Source: Atriophallophorus winterbourni | Taxonomy: Eukaryota; Platyhelminthes; Trematoda; Plagiorchiida; Microphallidae | NCBI GenBank assembly: GCA_013407085.1 | Contig: JACCGJ010010473.1 | Coordinates: 209,688 to 273,687, forward strand | Length of the DNA stretch: 64,000 nucleotides | Direction of reading: 5' to 3' | In this document: piece by piece, positions 1 to 11,194 of the stretch | Position numbering within the stretch: the stretch's first letter is position 1 | Layout of the letters: each line of letters starts with the position of its first letter | Program-made: the position numbers and the translations under genes | The notes under the pieces: model-generated | Databases searched by the model: none | What the model saw: the letters and a program-made list of their open reading frames with translations, nothing else | What the model was told of the DNA's origin: nothing

Positions 1-45
1 CGCCTTAACAGAGAGCTTAAAGTAATTTCGGATAGTATACAAGCG

Positions 46-400
46 ATGTCCCCACTACCACGACGTTTATTCGAGTATATCTTTCTAACTTTTGCACACC
101 CAATTGCAACCTACAAGGCAGCACAGACAGATGAAAAGCACTGTGCGCCAGTTATCCGCCTGCGAGACTTCTCCGTATTTTTCCTTAGTGTTTTCTCTCG
201 AAACCTTTCTCTCACTAGGGTAACCCACAAGGCAGCCGGGGTTTGGAATCAGGGCTTTCCTTCCCTTAGACGGATTGTCGGTGGCTGACGAGCTCTATCT
301 ACTCGGAGCAAACGGGCTTTAAGACGCCAGTCACCCGCCTCCGCACCCGTTTCCTGTCAGTAAGAGCGATTTCACCGGGCTTGTGCAAACCAGGAGCTGT
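46..400 (+). repeat. dispersed repeat, copy 1
   Basis: This stretch matches 3780-4150 on the same strand over most of its length, with many substitutions and small gaps. Shared blocks include the run ending in tttgcacacccaattgcaac (copy 2: tttgcacaatcagatgcaac), an ATCAGGGYTTTCCTTCCCTT block and a CGCCAGTCAC block. Both copies contain open frames (46-288 and 3607-4098), but the frames do not align as one conserved protein, so I read the pair as old interspersed repeats. The family is not recognised. Confidence 0.6.
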
Positions 401-1213
401 AAACTATCACGAAAATTCTTCTCTGTAATTGATGGCGTTGCTGAAATAACTGACGAAACTTGCGGAATTGCAGTATAAAACATTGACTGGCACTAAACCT
501 AGTCTGCTTTTTACCTAACTGCTCGCCCTTTTCGGCATTCAGCATGTACAGCAAAATAGATATCCGGATTTTAAGAGTTACTATACTAAGACTGATACCC
601 CGATGGTATTCACAGGAATCACGCTACCTTTTTGAACATCTGAGCAATTACAGTTTTCTCCAAAAGATTTGAACGCATTCGTCAGCCCAACTGTAAGCAA
701 ACAACCCTTGAAGTCCCCAAACTAAGATGCATCCGCCAATCTGATAAAATGACGGTACAAGGGCATCAGGACCCAATACCTTTTGAAGCTTAATGTTCCA
801 ACTTTCATTTTAATCTCTGAGGGGATCAATTCTGATGAACTGAAATAATTTTATAAAATTGCCAACAGCTGCTGCAGATTCCTCTTCCGTAGCTTTGGGA
901 CCCTGTCAATGTCTTAGGTCATTATATGGCAGTGATGCGGTGATTTGAGGCAGTCGTCGTTCATTCTTCAACAGTTTTAGTGTTCATGCCATAGAAAACA
1001 TATTTAATGCATCGCGGTTTTTCAGTACATTGCTTTTTCAAATTTGCATGAAGCATCCTTACTCATGCTTAAATTTCAATTACATACTCAAAACGTCCGC
1101 TCGGAGTCCTGTCTGATTTACCAACTTACTTGCCTTATTTACTCAACTTGTTTCTCAGTTTACACAATTGCTGCTTTTCCAATACCGAATTCCAAATTCC
1201 CGTTTCCATTCAG
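400..1213. other. no gene seen; presumed intron
   Basis: I see no coding exon here. The stretch ends in a pyrimidine-rich acceptor (ttccattcag, 1204-1213) immediately before the NXF-like exon, so it is presumably the upstream intron of that gene. Confidence 0.4.
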
Positions 1214-1968
1214 GTACCTCGACACATTCGATTCACGTATTAATCGGGGAAATATTTGGGAATTCTACTCACCAGACGCCACTCTAAATCTGCAGATCGC
1301 CCCTTATTTATGCCATAGAGATTGCAAACTAAAATTATTGCGGGAACTTGGATGGTCTTCGTATGAGCGATTCGCGTGCAATCTAATCCCAGGATCCGTC
1401 CCACTCCCTTCGTGGGCATGGCCAGAATTGTGTGAATTAAGTAATTTACCCAAAGTGAATAAACTCTATGCTCTGGGAAAACATGAAAAACAACGCTTGA
1501 AAGCCCTCAGATCATCTTCTCAGGAGCATGTAAGGAGGATCGCAAATATTTCTCGTTCTGCGTCATCAGCAAGTGATCGTCTCAAGACCGATTTACCGCC
1601 ACCTCCTATTGCCCGTACTCCTGCGATTGGGCGGTCGCAAATTTTGGGTCTAATTTGCCGTCTCCCTAGCTATGTTCACATCAGGGAGGATGATCTTTCT
1701 TGTCTAGATGTGATTGCAACTCAGGTTGGTGTTTTTTCTCTAAATGACCTCCCAGCCAGATATGATCGCATTCCGTTATTCATGTCCTGTTGCTGAGTTA
1801 GTGCCAAGTGGCGAAGAGGGAATGGAAGATTATCATCTCGATATTGAGTGTTTTGGCAGATTTCTAATTCGAGGTGCTCACCGGTTCATGCTGCTTCGTG
1901 GCCAGCTGCCTAGTGAAATTATCCAGGAAGATTTTTGTCTTACTCAATTGTCAAAGGAATTCTTGCAG
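1214..1968 (+). CDS. NXF/TAP-like mRNA export factor, NTF2-like domain exons (partial)
   Basis: Two exons are predicted, 1214-1724 and 1756-1968, joined in phase 0 across a 31-nt intron. The first begins after an acceptor at 1213; the second ends at a GTACGG donor at 1969. Exon 1 opens with YLDTFDSRINRGNIWEFYSP, which parallels the start of the NTF2-like domain of NXF1 (a Y-x(3)-[FY]D-S segment followed by a helix ending in YH/YS). Later segments, ILGLICRLPSYVHIREDDLS and the joined TQPDMIAFRYSCPVAEL, parallel the LNELPxTxHDxxSFxVD and TxxLLCFSVNGVFKE strands of the same fold. In metazoa this domain pairs with NXT1/p15 and carries mRNA through nuclear pores. The RRM/LRR part would lie left of the window. 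I found no exon for the C-terminal UBA-like domain. The assignment rests on pattern memory only; a different NTF2-fold protein is possible. Confidence 0.55.
1725..1755 (+). other. 31-nt micro-intron
   Basis: This is a GT...AG interval of 31 nt (gttggt...ctcccag). Reading through it would change frame and hit a stop at 1794-1796. Removing it joins ACT CAG to CCA GAT in phase 0 and restores a continuous NTF2-like reading frame. Very short introns of this size are known from flukes. Confidence 0.65.
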
Positions 1969-2029
1969 GTACGGTCATTTCACAATTCACATTATATATT
2001 TATATTTTTACACAATCATTTAAAAATGA

Positions 2030-2490
2030 AAAAGTGCCACCCTTTGGGTGTGGGCGTGATACTACCCGGTTGCCCAGGCCGAAGTAGAGGAGTTGATCTT
2101 GAGGACTCCCACCTCAATCCTTTGGCCCGAAAGCCTAACCTGCAAGGCAGCGGAGCGAGATTAAGGATCGCACCTATCGGGGCCGGATACTGTAGGTACA
2201 GTTCACAAGCCATTCGCGAGGTAGAGACCAAGCAGGGACTCCCGACATCATCCCAACCAGTCGAGCCGGTGATCCTTGCGGATTCATACGCCTCTTCTGG
2301 TATACAATGTCCGCGAGGGACAAGGAGACTGTGTTTGTCTGGCTTCTCACCATTGACCAACCTGGTATGAGTAACTCTGAAGATGCCACGAAGACATCAC
2401 CCAGTATAGCTCAATGGATCATCGAGGCACGCAAGCCGCTGCACCACGTCAAGGTCCAGTCTCGGCGCAATATCTTTTTTTATTTTTAAT
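2030..2490. repeat. GC-richer repeat-like segment
   Basis: This segment is visibly richer in G and C than its surroundings and has overlapping open frames on both strands with no consistent coding signal. It lies in the putative intron after the NXF-like exon. It looks like part of a retroposed sequence, but I cannot name the family. Confidence 0.35.
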
Positions 2491-2491
2491 T

Positions 2492-2720
2492 GCATGTCAC
2501 GTATGGTATGGTATGAAAGCACATGCCTGATCCAGGCAAAGTGCCGCATAATCAGAGATTGCACGTGGGCGATATTACTGTCAAGTTGCCCAGGCTGCAT
2601 GTCACGTACACAAATGTGTGTATATTTTTGCATGAAATCACGCCTGATCAAGACAAAGTGCGCCACAGTCATAGCCTGCCAGTGTGCTAAGGTACTGTCA
2701 GGTTGCCCAGGCCTAGACCT
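2492..2720 (+). repeat. imperfect tandem duplication, unit about 107 bp
   Basis: Two adjacent units share GCATGTCACGTA, CTGATC(C/A)A(G)ACAAAGTGC and a TACTGTCA(A/G)GTTGCCCAGGC block. The first runs from about 2492 and the second from about 2598. The open frames through it are products of the repeat. Confidence 0.6.
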
Positions 2721-2819
2721 ATATGAGAAAGAAAATACACGTGTGAATGGTAGTGAGACTCCAGCTTGTTTCAGCATGCAGCTCACTACCGGTGGCCAAT
2801 CAATTTAGCACGGTTAGCC

Positions 2820-3770
2820 GCACAGAACAAAAGTGCTGCACGATTGCACATCCGTGCACGGGCCGGTGAGTGGCACCATATCACGTATATCGGTTAATGT
2901 TAACGTAACCGGAGGTAAGCTGCTCTTATGGGCCTCAGTGTACTGACAAGTTTAAGGTTCTAGTACTATTCATATTCTGAGAGTTTCATTTTCTTTATAA
3001 CTTTTTATTTGATCCGTAAAAATCTCATTTGTAGGTCAACCGTACACCAGTCGACGTAAATATTTTTTTTCTAAAGCGGTACATAGAAATTCTTGAACGG
3101 TTCAAATCTGAGAAGCACTTTAATGTCGTCTATGAGAATATGAGCGAAAATTCATGGACCGTTAGTTTCACAATTTTTAGACTTACCGCATTTTATTTTC
3201 AATACTTCCGGCAGTTTGAGCCTGTTACGATTCGTTTCGGGTATAAAAACCGGATACATTGATCGCCCTTCATGTAGTAGACATGTGTGGCATACATTAT
3301 CAATATCCTCGCTTATTTGACCTTAATAATTTTTGTTTTTTGTGTTTAGAAAAACGCGGATATTATCCGAGCATCAGTCGTGCGGCAAATTGAGAACGGT
3401 GGGTGCGCAGAAATGTATCGACAGGAGCAACAATCATCTTTGGTGAATGCCATCGGGAACTTTCGCTTATAATCAGATTTAACAACGAATATATGACCGC
3501 TTTTTGTATTTCGAAGAATATACCCCTATACCATTGTAATGCCCTTGTAAACTCGATTCTTAGTTACTTTCACCACTGCTCACGTGATTGAACTCTGGTC
3601 ACTCACGTGCATATACATTTTAGCAGCGTTTGGCTCTGTCAACTAGACGTTGTTTTGCACACATTCTTTGCACTTACACTCCACAACCTGTTTGTCTGTT
3701 TTACTTTACTTTTGTGCGACTATCTCCTCCTGGAGGATGAGTCGGCTTCAATGAAGATTCTTTGCAATTT
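2820..3770. other. no gene seen
   Basis: AT-rich sequence with short open frames only. I saw no recognisable domain, LINE motif or paired splice sites. Confidence 0.4.
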
Positions 3771-3779
3771 GGGTACAAA

Positions 3780-4150
3780 GCGGCATCCCCTGCACCACTC
3801 GGCGTTTGTTCGAGTCAGCTTCTCTAGCCTTTGCACAATCAGATGCAACCTGCAAGGAGTTGCCAGACGAGGTGGTGTGCACCAACTAACCGTTTGCCAG
3901 ACTCTGTTTCAGAATTTTCCTCAGAGTTTTCTCCCGAAGCCGTTTCCGCGATCGGGTATCCCGCAATGCAGCGGTGGTTTAAAATCAGGGTTTTCCTTCC
4001 CTTGGATGAAATGCCCTCCCAGGCTAACGAGCTCCATCTGCCCTAAGCAAACTGGTTTTCAGGCGCCAGTCACTCGCCCTCGTCCCTTCTGTTGGTAGAA
4101 GCAGTTCCGCCGTGCTCGGGGAGCCACTCGTGCAGGCCAAAAGCTGGACT
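3780..4150 (+). repeat. dispersed repeat, copy 2
   Basis: Diverged copy of the repeat at 46-400, in the same orientation about 3.7 kb away. The alignment extends past the end of the open frame (CGCCAGTCAC..CGCC, then an AAGCAGTTCCGCCG / AAGAGCGATTTCACCG block), which argues for a DNA repeat rather than a duplicated exon. Confidence 0.6.
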
Positions 4151-4393
4151 TGGTTGTCAGAGGGTATTTGAGACGCATGGCGTATGGAAGCATTTTATAA
4201 ACATTGGGAGCTTATCCCCACTGCCACCCCGGCTATGGCTACCTTCGTTTGTTTGAGCCTTGATGCAGTGGAAAAGTGGGCTTTTAAGCGACTTTTAAGT
4301 TTTATACAAGTAACCACGAAATTGAAATACCGAACCACAAACTAATTCCTAGACAAGCACAAAAGACGCAAACCAAAGCACTGTGGTACTCAC

Positions 4394-4632
4394 ACCCCAC
4401 ACTTAAACTTTACCATAATTTCACCATGAAGCACAAGGTAGACAAAGTGCGAAGTGTGATGAAAGTGTGGCGTAGTGTCAGAATCAGTCCATTTTCGATC
4501 TTCCATGCTCCTCTGTAAAATCTCCTTGTGACCTGAGCCAGCCTCACCGATTAGGGGTGAGCCCGGAATATCAACCGTGGTATCAGTAGGCTCGTTAAAT
4601 AGTTGTTTCAGCCTGTCTTCTATCTTTGCCAT
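4394..4632 (-). CDS. possible first coding exon of an unrecognised gene
   Basis: On the minus strand an ATG at 4632 opens a frame of about 80 codons. It runs into a canonical GTGAGTA donor (4393 downward) just before its stop. The encoded peptide is hydrophilic at first (MAKIEDRLKQLFNEP...) with a Gly/Pro/Ser-containing middle. It has no signal peptide and no family I recognise. I could not link it to a downstream exon, and the area is repeat-rich, so it may be a remnant of a mobile-element ORF or chance. Confidence 0.25.
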
Positions 4633-4833
4633 TACCGCTATCTATTGAGCTGTATTGGAGCAACCTGCTGAAAGCGATTGTTATTTGTTCTTGCGTTTGA
4701 GGGTATTAGACCAATTTGCCACGCGCAAATTTAATGAACACCATTCACGCGCTACAATACACAGTGTCCGTCTAGGCATGCCCACAGTATAGACTGCATT
4801 CGTGCCCGTCTCGTAATCTGAACTGCTTTGTAT

Positions 4834-4892
4834 GATCAAAGTAATGTGTTGCTCACATCCCCATCCCATGTGAGCAACACATTACTTTGGTC
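4834..4892. repeat. 25-bp inverted repeat with 9-nt spacer
   Basis: Left arm 4834-4858 and right arm 4868-4892 are reverse complements at 24 of 25 positions, separated by ccccatccc. Single strands would form a strong hairpin. It abuts a member of the foldback family seen at 27.1-27.4 and 61.2-61.6 kb. Confidence 0.85.
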
Positions 4893-5020
4893 ATCCATAA
4901 GCGCCTCGAGTGCTTGACCAAGAATCACTTTGTGATTCCGTGTCAGAACATCGTGGTTCGTTGTACGAACCCTATATAACATTTGGCATACAAGTATAAC
5001 CTTGTTTGCTTTGTATGATG
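4893..5020 (+). repeat. foldback-family fragment
   Basis: Contains AATCACTTTGTGATTC, then a CATCGTGGTTC..TGTACGAACCC block and GGCATACAAGTATAACC..TGTTTGC. The same order of blocks occurs at 61430-61500 and, inverted, at 27230-27330. This is the central and arm portion of the family described at 61205-61590. Confidence 0.55.
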
Positions 5021-5029
5021 TTTACGAGA

Positions 5030-6850
5030 TGCCCAACCCCCCTAATTTATCTGGTCAACTTTTTGGCCAATATCCAAATGCTGAATCTAGAATTAAGGAC
5101 TGGTATTTTCCATTTGTGTGTATGACTTTATAATGTCTGCGCTGTTTTAAAACGTGACTCGGGCGTACATACTTGTTCTGTAAGCCTTGGGTGCTTGTTA
5201 TTTATGATGTACGACCTTATAATATTGTCAGTTATTACTCATCGGTCTTCTTACTTTACATTTATTTCTTATTGAGCAAGAAACGGTGGTTGCGTTTCTA
5301 ATTATTATCGACCACTAAGCTTTGTTATTTTCTTATTAATTACTGTAAATAGGTTAGCTTGCTTTTGATATTAATGTCGAATATTAAGTGGTGTCATACG
5401 GTGGGTTTAAGTAATGTTTGACATTTTGCAGTAGATCAAATTGAAACCCATTCCATCTTCACTAACAGACTTGGTCTTACTATTATATATCTATCTCAGC
5501 ATTCAATCTCGTTCAATTAGTCTAGGCTTGGGCAACCTGACAGTATCTTAGCCCACATGCAGTCTGCGACTGTGCGGCACTGGCTTGATCATGTTTGTGG
5601 GTTCATACGGTTAATCAAGAGCGCCGATTACTGCTACCGAAACTGTTTTCCTCGATCACAAAACAGACGTTTATTCCATTGTTGCTCACTTGCGTCGGAC
5701 TGTTTGCTCTCGTCAGGTGGTGACGAAGCTTACATTTGCATCATCCATCAACAGTCATCCAATAAAAATCACCTATTGTAGCCAATCTGAAGCTCAATTA
5801 ACAAGATTTGTGGATCTTGGTCTATCTGATTTGACCAACGTACATCTTTTAAAGAATCTGCGTAGCTGGGATTCGTGTTATAAAAAATTTCAATTTATTT
5901 GCATCTGCTAATACACTAAATTATACATTGCTTATCTTTACTGAACTAAGAAATCTAAGTTGCAATCTCAGTATTAGGATACATTTGCATACAGTCATCC
6001 GTCCTTGCTAAGTACGATTCTAACGCGATAAGAAGGCTTAAAGGTCCATTTTTTAAACATTCGAATCGATAAAACATTCAAACTGCTGGTCACATGAGTA
6101 CAGACTAACTACGAGTAGTCGAACTTATTCCGACGTTTTTTCTGACAAAAATTACATCGAATTGGAGTAGAAACAGAATGCTAATTGTTAGCGTTTGCAT
6201 TACCTTTAAATTGAGGCTAGAAACGCAGATTTGACATTCTTAAGGTTAGACTTGAAATCTTCAAATTTCTAGCATGGGCATACGAGTCGTTCTGATCTTG
6301 TCGTTGGGGCCAATTGCCTTTGAATAAAGCGATTCGCCGTTTTTTAGATTATTTTTTCCAAACTCTCAAATAAGATTCTTTCTTCTGAATTATTTGACTT
6401 TTTTAATTGTCGTTTCACTTTTCAAATCTGCTGTTGAAAATTGATGCAGCAAAAGTTGTTTTGTCAAGTATCTTTGGTGCGTGTTTAACACAAATCAACT
6501 GTTTAGATTGTAGATCACACGGAACACCATTACCTATTCATTTGAACCAAGTGATAATATTCGGTAGATCAGAGCGTAATAGCTTGGTGTAACAGTCTTT
6601 TGTTAAGATAAGTTCATTAGCGGAATAAAAATATTTCCACTGGTAACCCACTAAAACTAATACCCAATCAGAAAATGCAATATGAAGAGTCGCTACATTA
6701 GTGTCAAGCCTAGCATTAAGGCGGGATGAAATAAATAGTACAAAAGAGTCTTGGATTTGTAATGTATAATATAGTCGCGACGATCTTTTGGTCGTCTGGT
6801 TTTCCAAGACCTAGCGACAAGTCTCCATCTTCATCGTTTGTATTATATCT
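5030..6850. other. no gene seen
   Basis: AT-rich, with short open frames that show no domain and no LINE motif. The right end lies just beyond the stop codon of the minus-strand DUF1330-like gene and so includes its 3' UTR. I found no close AATAAA for it. Confidence 0.4.
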
Positions 6851-6855
6851 GGAAC

Positions 6856-9800
6856 TCAACACCAATTGAACTGTTGGACGTCCAATTCAAACAAAATCCG
6901 GCAGTGGCAGGAAGCTCCTGATTCTCGTTGCATAGGAGTCACTGAAAGACAATACACACAAAATACTTTGATCTAACAGTTAGAAAACATTTTCCAAATC
7001 CGAAAAATGAGCTGAATATCGGTATCGTGATGCAGATTAAGTGTTTTGATTTCTTACCTGAATCAAGCGCGTGGAGCAATCGATATTCGCGCGGCTTATT
7101 GCATCTTGGATCGACGACGCACCGAATGTGGTTAACCATAATATTGGGATCCTCAGGTTCAGGAGGTGGCGTTGGCGGACAAAAGTGTTTGTCGGCTGTT
7201 AGATGTGGGGATGGGAAACCAGATGTCATGTGTGTCTTCGGAGCTACGCGTGTCCTGAGATCCCAGCTAAATGGTAGAAGCAGATGTGCGCTTCTACGGC
7301 TGTTTTGGTATGACCCAACTTAGTCAGCTGCTCTTGTAGGTCACATTCACTGATAAGATTTACGTACCAAAATGACTGATACGTTACATCACCAAAATAT
7401 TAGCATATTATACAATGTTAGATTATCCCCACAAACAATACGCACTCGATGCATGCCATTATTTTCACTTTCTCGGTCAGCATGCGGTTGCCTCAGACAT
7501 GAGAGTTCAAACAGATTCTGTTCACCTTAATAGACAACGCCACCTATGCTGGCTGGGTAGTCTACATAATGGAAAATGGTCATGTTCGAACAGATTTACT
7601 GTATGGTGAGTGTCATTCAAGCTGGGAAAGAGCAGATATTGCTCTTGAACACAGCTCATACCGGCACCGTAAAAATGCTGCTGTTCGACCGAGTACTGAT
7701 AGCTGTGGAGCGTGAACTCATGATGCGTTTGTGATGTACATCCAAGTTGGACATCGACTGAGGGAGGCTAATAACTCTAGTATCCCCGTTAAAATTGTGT
7801 AATTTCTAACTTATTACATAGTTCTCATTATCACCACTTGTTTATAGTCATTTGCAACGTTTGTAGTATAGCTTTATTTTTATAAGCAAAAAAATCAAAT
7901 TTGACTGCAAAATGTTATCATGACTGCTACCACAGGACAGTGAACGAGATCAAAGGCTTGACTGACCTACTATTGCAGATCACACTTCCAGCTGACCAGA
8001 ATTAATGGCTACTTGCGTCGTTGCTCTCGAACATCCCGTAGATAAGATTCAAACATAGGTCGTCCAGATGGAATTGAAATATGAGTAAACTTTAATCCGT
8101 AGCTTGCATGGTTTTCACATTGTTCATGGACGTGTTTGAACACCATTTACATCTCTATGGCCATATGTGATTGAACAGATTGGCCGTGCCAACGTTACCC
8201 AGCAGTGGCTTACAAGCACAACTTCCTTAACAATAAATTTTGTTTTATAACACATCATAGTTTTGACGGTAGTTTTCATGCTAACTAATTCCAATTATTC
8301 GAGAACCGATTTCACCAAAATATTTTGAAAGTTAGCTATTACTGTCGCACAGCAATGATGCTTTCCGAAATAATCTCTCCGATAGTAATGTTGATATAGG
8401 GAAGCAGATCAACTTCTACAGGTTATGCTGGTTGGGTCACGTTTCACGGACAGCCCATTTCCGAACCGGTTTCTTTTTGCAACGCCACATCAGATTGGCA
8501 TAGATCTCGCGTTGGCCAAACCGTCAAATGGCAGCTGAAGACGATTAATAGTAACCTTTCCAAGTCGGCGCAGCCGGTCTTTAAGGCTGAACTCCCCGAG
8601 ATCAGATAGCGCAGTGGTTAGTTACGCTTTGGAATGTGCCCATAAACCAGGTTCCGTGGCGGTCTTACACTAAGTATCTTCATGGAGTGTCGTGGCGATG
8701 TCGCTCTACTCGTTCATCCATCTTGATCGATTGCCTTTTCCATTCGAGTTTTGGGTACCTCATATCAGGTTGTTTCCGCTGATTATTATGTAGATTCTAT
8801 AGCTGTTTAAGTCCCTTCCTTCCCCATCTTTTAGGACTTTATTTTTCATGGTTTTTTGGCATTTAAGCATTCGGTACACATGCTGTCGGTGTAATGCTGT
8901 TCCTATTTTAACATGTTTCTACCACAATGATTTGTTCTGTCATAATGAGAGCAGTATTGATAACAACTGTATATGCATTAGGTCAAATGAATTACCCATA
9001 TAGAATATACACTCACCTTCGTTGTTACAAGCGAAGAATGATTCTCGATTTCTCCATTGCACCATGAAAAAGAAACTTGGGCGGCGCACACCCATGAAGT
9101 GCCCCGTCTGCGTCGTGCCAGCAATCACATGCCCGCCGTGACGAGTAACGATAGGAACAAGTTGGTTCATGTATTTAGTGAAAATGGACGCGTTTTTGGG
9201 TTCATAGATATCCATTTGAATGAACCGATAACCTTAAACAGATAAAGGCATAATTAAATTGCGATTGTAGCGTGCTGTTGATATTTCTGAAATTACGAAC
9301 GTTTCACTTGCGATGATTTCATTTACGCGTTGTGTTGAATAATGGTAGTGGAGCCAATTAAAACCTATTACTCGCGTTGACTGGCAACAGCTTATTTATA
9401 TACTTCATACGTTCGTGTAAACATTTAGCACTAACTCTTACCCAACTACACCGCAGTGGCGGATCTGGACCAATTTACCATTTAAGACAACCAGCTGAAC
9501 GATACTAAAGGCATACAATAGGCATATATCACCGAAGCTTACCTGGCCACGATTGCGCCGGATTACAAAGTGGTATTGTGAACAAATCTTGTCCGCCGTA
9601 ATTATGTGGTTCACGTAGTTCGGGTTTTGATTCAATACATTTCACCGCTTCTTCGATGTAGTCAAAGGAAAGCAAACCAAGGTTTTGATTCTTAGGAAAC
9701 ACTCCTTCAACGCAGCAGATATCCTGTTTGGAGAAGCATTTGGATCTTTTTTAGTTACGCAGAACTATTTTGGAAATAACAATTTCGGTCTTAAGGCACA

Positions 9801-10069
9801 CGGTATACAGGTCAATACAAAACACTAAATGATAAGTGTGAAGAATACGTTTGATACACTCATTTAAAATTCGTGTTTAAAAAAGACATGAAATGGAAAC
9901 AGTAAAAATGCATCAAGATTACCTTCGCAATACCGAGAAATTCACCGTTTCCGTATGCGCGTAAGATTGGGTTATGCGCGATGAAAGTGTTACGGAACTT
10001 GCCGTAGCTAACTTGGTCCAAGTTGTAGTAGATTACCACGAGGCATTGACAGGTATTGCGACGAAGATT
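6856..10069 (-). CDS. tandem DUF1330-like protein, five exons (5' end missing)
   Basis: Predicted exons in transcription order: 9923-10069, 9543-9723, 9017-9232, 7058-7243 and 6856-6941 (stop). Donors GTAATC, GTAAGC, GTGAGT and GTAAGA and acceptors such as tgctacag, ctccaaacag and ttgtctttcag fit, and all junction phases agree. The fourth acceptor (at 7244) is weak and chosen mainly for phase. Exons 1-2 form one module (CLVVIYYNLD...YGKFRNTFIAHNPILRAYGNG...LGLLSFDYIEEAVKCIESK). Exon 3 forms a second (YRFIQMDIYEPKNASIFTKY...RHGGHV...FFFMVQWRNRESFFA). Both follow the DUF1330 pattern: beta strand with D, helix with Y, [HY]GG[HR], then a VxxF strand and helix. The remaining tail (Pro-rich, Cys-containing) is unrecognised. 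No enzymatic role is claimed. A further 5' exon may lie at 10338-10394 (19 codons, phase 0, weak GTGAAA donor). Confidence 0.5.
7520..7790 (+). mobile_element. RTE-like LINE, 3' end fragment
   Basis: Encodes the WLGSLHNGKW-type segment near the C-terminus of RTE-like reverse transcriptases, then the 3' region ending in ATGTACATCCAAGTTGGACATCGACTGAGGGAGGCT. The same 3' region recurs at 31030-31460, 37320-37790 and 59640-60120, all on the + strand. Heavily decayed and truncated at 5'. Confidence 0.65.
8110..8260 (+). repeat. fragment of the hammerhead-bearing repeat (upstream part)
   Basis: Contains TGTGATTGAACAGATTGGCC and CAGTGGCTTACAAGCACAACTT, the blocks that precede the ribozyme core in the copies at 29390-29470 and, inverted, at 11330-11400 and 18410-18470. 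No ribozyme core is retained here. Confidence 0.5.
8380..8620 (+). mobile_element. RTE-like LINE C-terminal fragment
   Basis: Frames here read LCWLGHVSR followed by a segment like DWHRSRVGQTVKWQLK, typical of the C-terminal end of RTE-type polyproteins. It is interrupted by stops and has no intact frame, so it is a short remnant. Confidence 0.5.
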
Positions 10070-10101
10070 CTGTAGCAAAAGAAAAAAATATAGAATAGGA
10101 T

Positions 10102-10103
10102 TA

Positions 10104-10174
<71 letters not shown>

Positions 10175-10200
10175 TTATCTATCTATCTATCCATCTATTT
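10102..10200 (+). repeat. (TATC)n microsatellite
   Basis: About 24 consecutive TATC units with a few substitutions near the right end. It lies just upstream of the first recognised exon of the minus-strand DUF1330-like gene, presumably in an intron. Confidence 0.97.
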
Positions 10201-10494
10201 ACTTCCAATCATTTCACCCAGACTGGTTGTCTGCGCATTAAATGAAAGAAGCGGATCAGTTTAACTGCAGATTGAAAAATTGAGGAGCTATATGTACAAC
10301 GTTAGCTTGGGCTGCTGCAATTGTTGATATTTTTCACACGGAAAGCTATGATGCAAGAACTTGGCAAGTGTTCCCTGAACATATCAAATTTGAACTGGAA
10401 ATAGCATGAAGCTGTGTTGAAAGCGTCTTGTAGTGTGGATTAGTTGATAGTTTGAGGGCACAGTTTACTGCCAGAATGTATATTTACAGGACAG

Positions 10495-10720
10495 CAGATT
10501 GTTAAGTTTTATCCCGAGAATATTCGGAAGATTATCGCTAGTAACCTCTACACTCGTCCAACGATGTTGTATGCGGTACAGGTCTGGGCTCCCTGGCTGA
10601 GAAAAGATATTGCATTTTTGATAAAATTTATCACAGAGCGACCGAGTTAGTGGTCGGTCTTCGCAACGTCTCGTTCATTTTCGAATGTATGGTTCAAAGC
10701 TCGAAGATCTATCAACTCAT
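10495..10720 (+). mobile_element. CR1-like LINE fragment
   Basis: Translates, with frame changes, to segments like NLYTRPTMLYAVQVWAPWLRK and YHRATELVVGLRNVS. These correspond to the region after the RT catalytic core in the LINE at 39.9-40.5 kb (RPVMEYGVQSWSPWLKRD...RIYHRSTKLVLSIRNKP). It is on the + strand, short and decayed. Confidence 0.65.
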
Positions 10721-11194
10721 ACGTTATGTGACTGTCCACACGGACTCTCACAAGTTTATATGCGTATACTCCACTCCACCGTATTTTGTTAAGCTGACTT
10801 CGTTTTCCTACTATAATATGAATGAAATTTAATTTATGAATGCTAGTTTGATATTGTTGAACAGGTCATGTTTAGTTGCCTGCATTTGTAAACTGCTTGC
10901 ATGTTTTTGAAAAACGGAATTCTTTTGAATTATTCCATCCAACAACGCTATCTATTTTATTTTACAATTATGGACCTCACACCGTAATGTGCACTATTTA
11001 CATATGAATTTCGGTTCATTTACGTCGGCTTCCCACTAATAATGGAGATATTATCAGCAGTCTCATTAATGCCCGAGAAACGAAAAGTTGTTAGGGCAAT
11101 GGAAAAGACTGTCGATAATCCACGAAGCGAATCTTAGTTATGACCTACTTTCGTGAGGGAAGAATGAGAAATACTTTTTTGATGAAATTATACT

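Noticed and set aside
10056..10241. Open frame encoding YLSIYLSI repeats
   Set aside because: It is the translation of a TATC microsatellite.
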